A DNA stretch of 42,394 nt from NCBI RefSeq assembly GCF_005889735.1, contig NZ_VCKY01000074.1, forward strand, positions 1 to 42,394, given 5' to 3'. The notes beneath the pieces are model-generated. The model had not been told where the DNA came from, ran no database searches, and saw nothing but the letters and a program-made list of their open reading frames with translations. How positions within the stretch are numbered: position 1 is the first letter of the stretch; the number at the start of each line of letters is the position of its first letter. This document shows positions 23,731-30,485 of the stretch, piece by piece. The position numbers were made by a program, and so were the translations under genes. Source of the DNA: Nonomuraea turkmeniaca. GTDB lineage: Bacteria > Actinomycetota > Actinomycetes > Streptosporangiales > Streptosporangiaceae.

Positions 23731-24609
23731 TCAGGAGGTGCCGGAGAGGCGTTCGACGCCGCGGAGCAGGGCCGAATGATCGAGGCCGCCGTCGCCGTTG
23801 GCGTTCGCCGCCGCCACGAGCTGGGCCACCAGCGCCCCCAAGGGCAGGACGACGCCGGCCTCGCGGGCCGCGGAGGTCACGATGCCCATGTCCTTGTGGT
23901 GCAGGGCGATGCGGAAGCCGGGCTCGAAGGAGTGGTTCAGCATGTTCGCCTGTTTCTGCGCCAGCACCGCCGAGCCGGCCAGGCCGCCGCCGAGCACCTC
24001 CAGCGCCGCCTCCAGGTCCACGCCGTACGCCCGCAGGAACACCACGGCCTCGGCCAGCGCCTCGATGTTGGCGGCCACGATGAGTTGATTGGCTGCCTTG
24101 ACCGTCTGGCCGGCGCCGCTCGGTCCCACATGGACCACGGTCTTGCCGACCGCGTCGAAGATCGGCTCGGCGGCCTCGAAGGCGTCGCCATCGCCCCCCA
24201 CCATGATGGACAGGGCGGCGTTCCTGGCTCCGGCCTCCCCACCCGAGACCGGCGCGTCCAGGTAGCGCAGGCCGCGGCGGCCCGCCTCCTCGGCCAGTTC
24301 GCGGGTGACGTCGGGGCGGATCGAGGAGAAGTCGATGATCAGCGTGCCGGGGGCGGCGTGCGCGAACACGCCGTCGTCGCCGGTCAGCACGTCCCGTACG
24401 TCAGGAGAGTCGGGGACCATGAGCGCGACGACCTCGGCGCCGGTCACGGCGTCGGCGATCGAGGCGGCCACCCGGCCCCCGGCCTCGGCCAGCGCTTTGG
24501 CCTTCGCCGGCGAGCGGTTGTAACCGGCCACACTGTGCCCGGCCCTGACCAGGTGCACGGCCATGGGGCTGCCCATGATGCCGAGGCCGATGAAGGCGAT
24601 GCTGCTCAC
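23731..24609 (-). CDS. 2-hydroxy-3-oxopropionate (tartronate semialdehyde) reductase
   Basis: A 292-aa beta-hydroxyacid dehydrogenase. The Rossmann motif GLGIMGSPMA is at residues 8-17, NRSPAK follows the second strand and suits NADPH, and substrate motifs are DAPVSGGEAGA (118-128) and KAANQLIVA with catalytic K171. The product would reduce tartronate semialdehyde to glycerate. GTG 24609 is chosen because GGGAGG lies six bases upstream and MSSIAFIGLG is the family start. It follows hydroxypyruvate isomerase by 61 bases, the common hyi-glxR pair of glyoxylate use. 3-Hydroxyisobutyrate dehydrogenase is the main alternative, but the neighbour argues against it. Confidence 0.88.
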   Translation of the reverse strand: MSSIAFIGLGIMGSPMAVHLVRAGHSVAGYNRSPAKAKALAEAGGRVAASIADAVTGAEVVALMVPDSPDVRDVLTGDDGVFAHAAPGTLIIDFSSIRPDVTRELAEEAGRRGLRYLDAPVSGGEAGARNAALSIMVGGDGDAFEAAEPIFDAVGKTVVHVGPSGAGQTVKAANQLIVAANIEALAEAVVFLRAYGVDLEAALEVLGGGLAGSAVLAQKQANMLNHSFEPGFRIALHHKDMGIVTSAAREAGVVLPLGALVAQLVAAANANGDGGLDHSALLRGVERLSGTS

Positions 24610-24670
24610 GGTCGTCCTCCCGGGCGTTGGGTGGGGCTCACGTTCATCCTCCCGCCGCATTGCATGCGGC

Positions 24671-25465
24671 TCACTCATCTCCTGCGGCGCGTTGCTCGCG
24701 TGGTAGCCAGTCGAAGGCGCCGGGGCCTTCTGAGCGATATTCGAGTCCGACATATCCGTCGTATCCGGCTGCGTGCAGTTGGTCGATCCATTCCAGGATC
24801 GGGAGCGTGCCCGTCCCCGGCGCGCCCCTGCCCGGGGCGTCGGCGATCTGCACATGAGCGATGCGCCCGGCGTGCCGCTCGATGGCGGCAGGCACGTCGT
24901 CGCCATTGACCGCCAGGTGGTAGAGATCGGCCAGCAACGCCACGTCCGGCAGGTCACCGAGCCGGTCGAGCACGGCCACGGCGTCGGCGGCGGACCGCAG
25001 CGGGTAGTGCGGCGCCCCGCTGACCGGCTCGAGCAGCACGGTGCCGTCGACGCCCCGCGCACAGGCCGCCAGCATCTCCACGGCCAGCTCGTCCTGCTCC
25101 TTCGCCGCGAAGCCATCGACGCGGTTGCCGTACAGGGCGTTGAACGCCCGGCACCCCAGCCGCTCCCCGATGGCGGCCACCACGGGGATGTTGTCGAGCA
25201 GCTCACCCGAGCGCCCCGGCCACGACACCACGCCGCGGTCACCGCCCGGCATGTCACCGGCGAAGAAGTTGAGCCCGGTCAGCCTTACTCCAGCGTCCTC
25301 GACGGCGCGCACGAACGCGTCCACGTCCCGGTCGGCGGGCACCGCGACCGGCCACGGCCACCAGAACTCCACCGCCCCGAACCCGTCGGCCGCCGCCTCG
25401 GCCGGGCGCTCGAGCAGGGGCAGGTCCGTGTAGAGGATCGAGCAGTTGACGGTCCACCTGGTCAC
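24671..25465 (-). CDS. hyi: Hydroxypyruvate isomerase
   Basis: A 264-aa TIM-barrel sugar-phosphate-isomerase-like protein. It begins MTRWTVNCSILYTDLPLLER, the typical Hyi start, from GTG 25465. Two metal-binding glutamates are seen, in GTVLLEPVSG and in YVGLEYRSEG, with the aspartates/histidines of LLADLYHLAVNGDD and IAHVQIADAPGR between them. The enzyme interconverts hydroxypyruvate and tartronate semialdehyde. Gene order hyi then reductase supports a glyoxylate-to-glycerate or hydroxypyruvate route, although glyoxylate carboligase (gcl) is not in the window. A palindrome TGACGTCA lies 24-31 bases upstream of the start (25489-25496) and may be a regulator site. Confidence 0.88.
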   Translation of the reverse strand: MTRWTVNCSILYTDLPLLERPAEAAADGFGAVEFWWPWPVAVPADRDVDAFVRAVEDAGVRLTGLNFFAGDMPGGDRGVVSWPGRSGELLDNIPVVAAIGERLGCRAFNALYGNRVDGFAAKEQDELAVEMLAACARGVDGTVLLEPVSGAPHYPLRSAADAVAVLDRLGDLPDVALLADLYHLAVNGDDVPAAIERHAGRIAHVQIADAPGRGAPGTGTLPILEWIDQLHAAGYDGYVGLEYRSEGPGAFDWLPREQRAAGDE

Positions 25466-25537
25466 GCGCAAACCCCTACAGATCGTCTTGACGTCAGGCC
25501 AGCATCTTAGCGAGGCCGACACGACACGCCCTCAGGA

Positions 25538-25594
25538 GAAGCGGCTCCGTGAAGCACGGTCGGGACTATGATGTTGGAAATTGAAGCGGCTCCG
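25538..25594 (+). promoter_or_regulatory. Direct repeats around a -10-like element
   Basis: GAAGCGGCTCCG occurs at 25538-25549 and again at 25583-25594, 45 bp apart. TATGAT at 25567-25572 lies between them and is the best -10 candidate for the downstream two-gene unit; no good -35 is seen. The repeats could bind the XRE protein of that unit. Confidence 0.4.
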
Positions 25595-25634
25595 GTGTGC
25601 GGCTGCTGCTGGGCAAAGTGTTCCGGAGGTGCGC

Positions 25635-26357
25635 ATGCTGGTGTCGCGGTGGGCCCAGGAGACGTTCGGGCAGCGTGCGCCGGTGATCAGACAGGGGATC
25701 GCCGAGGCGTTGTCGGTCGCGCTGGACAACGCCCGCGACGCGCAGACGGCGGCGCAGACCGACCACACGCATCCGTTCGGGTTCACGCTCATGTCACGCA
25801 AGTTCGAGGCGCTGGCCGAGGCGTTCGAGGACATGGGCGACGTGCGGATCGTCAAGCCCGCAGGGTCGGCGCACGAGCTGGTGGTGCTGGACGGCAAGCT
25901 GCTGTTCCCGTTCCGCTACGCCAAGGACCGTTCGGTGAGCGTGATGAGCGCGCGGATCGGCGAGGGCCGGCCGTCGGCGCTGGTCCAGGCGCTCTTCAAC
26001 CGGTTCGGGCCCGAGCCGGTGATGCGGCAGCTCGCGCTGGCCGACGTGGCGCCGCACGCGGTGCCGGTGGCCGAGGCGCTCGGCGACCTGCCCGGGGACA
26101 CCAGCCTGGTGCTGATCGCGTACGCCTGCAACGCGCACGCCGGGCTGCTGGACGCCTGGTGGGGCGAGGCCGAGCTGCTGGACCGCACCGGGAGCCTGCG
26201 CTGGCACCACTGCGAGGAGATCCCGCTGGCCAGGGACGCCGGCGCTGAGCAGACCGCGCTGCCCGGGGCCGCGTTCGACCAGGGCGCCCTGCCGACGCCG
26301 GCGCTCAACCCCCGGGTGGCGCACACGATCAGGGCAGAAGCCGCGAGCGGTGAATAG
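25635..26357 (+). CDS. Unrecognised 240-aa protein paired with an XRE-ImmA protein
   Basis: This soluble 240-aa protein was not recognised. ATG 25635 is chosen because GGAGG ends five bases upstream. An N-terminal helical region (MLVSRWAQETFGQRAPVIRQ) is followed by a mixed region with SAHELVVLDGKLLFPFRYAKD and VSVMSARIGEG, and a C-terminal half with LGDLPGDTSLVLIAYACNAH and DAWWGEAELLD. There is no membrane span, signal or catalytic motif that can be named. Its stop overlaps the XRE-ImmA/IrrE gene start by eight bases, so the two are made together, as in toxin-antitoxin or protease-controlled regulatory pairs. It could be the target, the effector or an adaptor of that protease. Confidence 0.78.
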   Translation: MLVSRWAQETFGQRAPVIRQGIAEALSVALDNARDAQTAAQTDHTHPFGFTLMSRKFEALAEAFEDMGDVRIVKPAGSAHELVVLDGKLLFPFRYAKDRSVSVMSARIGEGRPSALVQALFNRFGPEPVMRQLALADVAPHAVPVAEALGDLPGDTSLVLIAYACNAHAGLLDAWWGEAELLDRTGSLRWHHCEEIPLARDAGAEQTALPGAAFDQGALPTPALNPRVAHTIRAEAASGE

Positions 26358-27492
26358 TCTCCGACCTGGGGCCCCGACCCCGCAGGCCGTCGCCGACGCG
26401 TTCGACGCCACCCGCCTCACGCAAGCCCGTCACCTCGCCGCGCTGACCAAGAAGGAGGTCGCCGAGCACCTCGGTGTCTCCCCGGCCGCGGTCGGCCAGT
26501 ACGAGGCAGGCGTCACCCGGCCGCGCCCCGATCTGATCCCGCTGCTGGCCGAGGTGCTCGGGGTGCCGACGGCGTTCTTCCTGTCGGGGCGGCCCCACGG
26601 CAAGCTCGACGGCTCCATGGCGCATTTCCGCAGCCTGCGCTCCACCCGCGCCTACCAGCGGGCCAAGGCCGTCGCCTTCGTCGAGCAGGTGTGGGAGCTG
26701 ACCTACGCGCTGGAGAAACGCATCCAGCTGCCCGCCGTGGACCTGCCCGGGTTCGCGGGCGGCGAGATGCACTCGGCGCTGCCCCGCGACCCGGCCGGCG
26801 CGGCCCGTGCGCTGCGTGCCCACTGGGGGCTGGGCACCGGCCCGATCAGCCACCTCGTACGCCGCATGGAAGCGCACGGCATCGTCGTCGCCTTCCCCCG
26901 CCACGACCCGGACGCCGTCACCGTCGACGCCTTCTCCACCTCCAGCCTGCCCAGGCCGATCGTCGTGCTGACCCCCAACAGGTTCGACGACATCTACCGC
27001 CACCGCTTCACCGCCGCACACGAGCTGGGCCACCTCGTCCTCCACGGCGACACCGCCGCCGGGGACACCCACCAGGAGCGCGAGGCCGACGCGTTCGCCG
27101 CCGAGTTCCTGACCCCGCGCGAGAGCATCCTGCCCCAGCTGCCGCTCCGCGCCGACCTGCGCAAGCTCGCGGAGCTGCGGCGGACGTGGGGCGTGTCGGT
27201 CGACTCCCTGCTCTACCGGTGCAGAGAGACCGGGCTGATCTCCGATTCGGCCGCGAGCCGCGCCTACCAGCGTCTGGCCGCGCTACGGGACCAGCCGGGC
27301 TTCACCAACGAGCCCGTCTCCGGCTACCCGGGCGAGCAGCCCGTCCTGCTGGCCCACGCCTTCGACCTGGCCACCCGGGAGACCGGGCTGACCGCCGCCA
27401 CCCTGGCCCAGGAGCTGGCCTGGCCCATCGCCCGCGTACGTGAGCTCATCGGCCTGCCCGACCAGCGCCCGTCGCTGAGGCTCGTCCTGTAG
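26350..27492 (+). CDS. XRE-family HTH protein with ImmA/IrrE metallopeptidase domain
   Basis: A 380-aa fusion. Residues 15-80 are an XRE-type helix-turn-helix (LTKKEVAEHLGVSPAAVGQYE). Residues about 140-260 are a COG2856 ImmA/IrrE zinc peptidase with the HExxH motif in TAAHELGHLVLH followed by EREADAFAAEFLTP, which supplies the third ligand. A C-terminal region of about 100 residues follows. Relatives cleave repressors (ImmA with ImmR, IrrE with DdrO) or act in toxin-antitoxin loci. The GTG 26350 start overlaps the upstream gene, so the unknown 240-aa protein is the first suspect for a partner or substrate. DNA damage or phage response is possible but unproven. Confidence 0.9.
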   Translation: MNSLRPGAPTPQAVADAFDATRLTQARHLAALTKKEVAEHLGVSPAAVGQYEAGVTRPRPDLIPLLAEVLGVPTAFFLSGRPHGKLDGSMAHFRSLRSTRAYQRAKAVAFVEQVWELTYALEKRIQLPAVDLPGFAGGEMHSALPRDPAGAARALRAHWGLGTGPISHLVRRMEAHGIVVAFPRHDPDAVTVDAFSTSSLPRPIVVLTPNRFDDIYRHRFTAAHELGHLVLHGDTAAGDTHQEREADAFAAEFLTPRESILPQLPLRADLRKLAELRRTWGVSVDSLLYRCRETGLISDSAASRAYQRLAALRDQPGFTNEPVSGYPGEQPVLLAHAFDLATRETGLTAATLAQELAWPIARVRELIGLPDQRPSLRLVL

Positions 27493-27563
27493 CTAGCAGA
27501 GGTCGCTCTTGCCCCGGCGGCGGCGAGTCCTCGCATGGCAGGGTGTCAAGGAGTGAAAAATGT

Positions 27564-27588
27564 CTTCGCAAAGATCTCGCCAGCGAAG
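27564..27588 (+). other. Inverted repeat in the amidase leader
   Basis: CTTCGC (27564-27569) and GCGAAG (27583-27588) form a 6-bp stem with a 13-base loop in the unusually A-rich 152-bp region before the amidase gene. It may be a leader RNA structure. No known riboswitch class could be recognised. Confidence 0.3.
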
Positions 27589-27644
27589 GAAAATGTTGAG
27601 ACGCTGAATCGCGCCACAGCGCCCCCAGCCCTGAGGAGTGGTTC

Positions 27645-29561
27645 ATGCGCAGACTACTGGCGATCGCCATGCTCGCCGTCTTGCCCTTAACGAACGCCAC
27701 CGCCGCCCGTGCCCAGGAGCCCGCCGACCGGCAGCAGGCCTTCGCCGCCGCCGCCGAGGAGTTCCAGGTGCCGGAGAGCGTGCTGCTCGGCGTCTCCTAC
27801 CTGGAGTCCCGCTGGGATGCCCACGCCGGGCAACCGTCCAGCGACGCCGGATTCGGCCCCATGCACTTGACCGACGCGGCCGCGTACACCGCGTCCAACC
27901 ATCACAGCGAGGGCGAGGAGGACGCTCGTGGCGACGAGAGCAGGCCGCTGCCCGCGCCACCTGAGCCGCAGCCCGCGCCCGCCGACATCCCCGCCGCACT
28001 GCGCACCATGGAGCGGGCGGCCGAGCTGACCGGCGAGAGCCACGAGCGGCTGCGTACGGACGACGCCGCCAACATCCGAGGCGGCGCCGCGCTGCTGGCC
28101 GACTACCAGAAGGCGCTCGGCGCGCCGCTGAGCGACGACCCGGGCGAATGGTACGGCGCCGTGGCCAGGTACTCGGGCGCCGAGGAGGCCGCCGCCGCCA
28201 AGTTCTTCGCCGACGAGGTCTTCAGCACGATCAAGGACGGCGCCGAGCGGACCACCGACGACGGCGAGCGGGTCCGGCTGGCTGCCGTGCCCGGCCTCGA
28301 GAAGATCGAGAAGTGGCTGGAGAAGCTCGGCCTGCGCCCGACTCGCCCTGACGGCGTCGAGTGTCCCGCCTCGGTCTCCTGTGAGTGGATTCCGGCGGCT
28401 TACCAGCAGTTGCCCAACAACGGATACGGGCACTACGACCTGGCGAACCGGCCGTTCAGCCAGAAGATCGACTACATCATCATTCACGACATGGAGGGAT
28501 ATTTCCTGCCGTCCATCCGCCTCAACCAGGACCCGAACTACCGCGCGAGCTGGCAGTACTCCATCCGCTCCACCGACGGCCACATCGCCCAGCACATCAA
28601 GAGCAAGGACGTCGCCTGGCAGGCCGGCAACTGGTACATCAACGCCAAGTCCATCGGCATCGAGCACGAGGGTTTCCTGGCCGAGGGCAGCACCTGGTAC
28701 ACCGAGGCGATGTACCGCTCCTCCGCCCGCCTGGTCCGGTACCTGGCACTCCGGCACGGCGTGCCGCTGGACCGCGCCCACATCCTGGGCCACGACAACG
28801 TGCCCGGCACGCTGCCGACGACGGTCCGGCAGATGCACGAGGACCCGGGGCCCTTCTGGGACTGGGCGCACTACTTCCAGCTGATGGGGGCGCCGCTGCA
28901 CCAGTTCGGCGGGCCGCAGGCCGGATCGATCATGATCAGGCCGGACTTCGCCACGAACAAGCCCTACTTCTACGGTTGCGACCGCAAGAACCCGTCAGCG
29001 GCCTGCCCGCCGCTGCCCGCCGGCACCGTCTGGCTGCGGACCGAGCCGCGTGCCGACGCGCCGCTGGTCAAGGACATCGGCAAGCACCCCACCGGCGAGT
29101 CCCTCTACAGCGTGTACGACCACAGTGCCCGCGCCAGCACCGGCCAGCGCTTCGCGGTGGCCGACCGCCAGGGCGACTGGACGGCGATCTGGTACCTCGG
29201 CCAGAAGGCGTGGTTCCACAACCCGGCCGCCGCGCCGACCGCCATCCCGTCCATGGGCCTGGTCGTCACCCCGAAGCCGGGCAAGGCGACCGTCCCGGTG
29301 TACGGCAGGGCGTACCCGGAGCAGGAGGCGTACCCGGAGGGCATCCCCTACCAGGCGGTGACCCCGCTGCAGTACACGTTCTCGGCGGGCGAGAAGTACA
29401 CGCTCGCGGGACTGGCGGCCACCGAGTACTACCGGGCGGTCACCTTCAACCTGGAGGACCACAAGGTGGTGCGCGGCAAGACCAAGTACCTGCAGATCCA
29501 GTTCGGCCACCGCGTGATGTTCGTCAAGGCTGACGACGTGCAGGTGAGTTTCTCCGGGTGA
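27645..29561 (+). CDS. Secreted peptidoglycan hydrolase: transglycosylase-like plus amidase domains
   Basis: A 638-aa exported protein. A Sec signal (MRRLLAIAMLAVLPLTNATA) ends near AARAQ at residue 24. Residues 30-200 resemble a lytic transglycosylase-type domain: VPESVLLGVSYLESRW gives E54 as candidate catalytic acid, then AGFGPMHLTD. Residues about 245-420 are an N-acetylmuramoyl-L-alanine amidase (Amidase_2): IIIHDMEGY and ILGHDNVP supply zinc histidines, and HEDPGPFWDW the third ligand region. The C-terminal 200 residues look like SH3-type wall-binding repeats. GAGGAG six bases before ATG 27645 fixes the start. It overlaps the convergent RpiR gene by 38 bases. It should cut peptidoglycan outside the cell. 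Confidence 0.88.
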   Translation: MRRLLAIAMLAVLPLTNATAARAQEPADRQQAFAAAAEEFQVPESVLLGVSYLESRWDAHAGQPSSDAGFGPMHLTDAAAYTASNHHSEGEEDARGDESRPLPAPPEPQPAPADIPAALRTMERAAELTGESHERLRTDDAANIRGGAALLADYQKALGAPLSDDPGEWYGAVARYSGAEEAAAAKFFADEVFSTIKDGAERTTDDGERVRLAAVPGLEKIEKWLEKLGLRPTRPDGVECPASVSCEWIPAAYQQLPNNGYGHYDLANRPFSQKIDYIIIHDMEGYFLPSIRLNQDPNYRASWQYSIRSTDGHIAQHIKSKDVAWQAGNWYINAKSIGIEHEGFLAEGSTWYTEAMYRSSARLVRYLALRHGVPLDRAHILGHDNVPGTLPTTVRQMHEDPGPFWDWAHYFQLMGAPLHQFGGPQAGSIMIRPDFATNKPYFYGCDRKNPSAACPPLPAGTVWLRTEPRADAPLVKDIGKHPTGESLYSVYDHSARASTGQRFAVADRQGDWTAIWYLGQKAWFHNPAAAPTAIPSMGLVVTPKPGKATVPVYGRAYPEQEAYPEGIPYQAVTPLQYTFSAGEKYTLAGLAATEYYRAVTFNLEDHKVVRGKTKYLQIQFGHRVMFVKADDVQVSFSG

Positions 29562-30420
29562 ACTCCTTGACGGCGCGCCTGGTGCTCGCGAGCGCCTCCT
29601 GAGAGGAGTCGTACGTGCGCTGGGCGACGCCGACGAACACGCAGTCGACGACGAGGAGCTGGCTGATCCGGCTGGCCAGGGCGCCGGGGCGGAACTCCGT
29701 CTCGCGCCCGGCGGAGATCAGCACGTGTTCGGCCAGCTCCGCGATGGACGAGCGCGGGTTGTTGGTGATCGCGACCGTGGTCGCGCCCGCCTCCTTCGCC
29801 CGCGACAGCGGCTCGATCACGTCGGGGGTCTCCCCCGACGTGCTGATCCCGATGGCCACGTCGCCCTCTCTGAGCAGGACGGCGCTGGTCAGCGCCAGGT
29901 GCGCGTCCTGGAAGGCGTGGCTGGACAGGCCGATGCGCAGCAGCTTCTGCGCCACGTCCTCGGCCACCAGCCCGGAGGCGCCGACTCCGTACGCGTCGAT
30001 CCGCCGGGCCGCGACGATGGCGTCCACGACCAGGCCGAGCCGCTCCGAGGTCAGCTGGGCCACCGTGTCGTTGATCGCCTCGGACTCGGCCCGCGCGACC
30101 TTCTGGATCACCTCCGACAGCGGGTCGTCCGGGGCCAGGTCGCCGGGCACCAGCCGGTCCGGCTGCGCGGCGGCGGCCGCCAGGGCCAGGCGCAACTGCG
30201 GATAGCCGGCGAACCCGAGCAGCCGGGCCGTCCGCACGATCGTGGCCTCGCTGGTGCCCGAGGCGGCGGAGAGCTCCGTGATGGTGCTCCTGGCCACCGT
30301 GGCCGGGTCTTCCAGGATGAGCCGGGCGACGGTCTGGGCGGCCGGCGTCAAGGACGGCAGCACACCGCGAACCGTGGCCACCAGAGTGTCGGCCCGCAGG
30401 CCGTTGCCGCTGTCGTCCAC
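29524..30420 (-). CDS. MurR/RpiR-family transcriptional regulator
   Basis: A 298-aa regulator with an N-terminal RpiR-type HTH (LTPAAQTVARLILEDPATVARS, ELSAASGTSEATIVRTARLLGF, near residues 24-75) and a C-terminal SIS sugar-phosphate-isomerase-like domain from about residue 125 (IDAYGVGASGLVAED, GDVAIGISTSGETPDV). The family senses sugar or amino-sugar phosphates such as MurNAc-6P. The start is GTG 30420. Its position between a peptidoglycan hydrolase and glgP would suit control of wall-sugar recycling or alpha-glucan use, but neither link is shown. Its 3' end overlaps the amidase 3' end on the opposite strand by 38 bases. Confidence 0.9.
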   Translation of the reverse strand: MDDSGNGLRADTLVATVRGVLPSLTPAAQTVARLILEDPATVARSTITELSAASGTSEATIVRTARLLGFAGYPQLRLALAAAAAQPDRLVPGDLAPDDPLSEVIQKVARAESEAINDTVAQLTSERLGLVVDAIVAARRIDAYGVGASGLVAEDVAQKLLRIGLSSHAFQDAHLALTSAVLLREGDVAIGISTSGETPDVIEPLSRAKEAGATTVAITNNPRSSIAELAEHVLISAGRETEFRPGALASRISQLLVVDCVFVGVAQRTYDSSQEALASTRRAVKEFTRRNSPARRQP

Positions 30421-30485
30421 GGTCCCGATTATCCCCCCTGGGGCGAATGGCCGAGCCGGGCCCGAAATGCTGCGACAGGGCGTGA

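Noticed and set aside
27493..27644. c-di-AMP (ydaO) riboswitch before the peptidoglycan hydrolase
   Set aside because: Actinobacterial wall-hydrolase genes often carry this element, but the conserved core could not be found in this 152-bp leader; only a short hairpin is visible.
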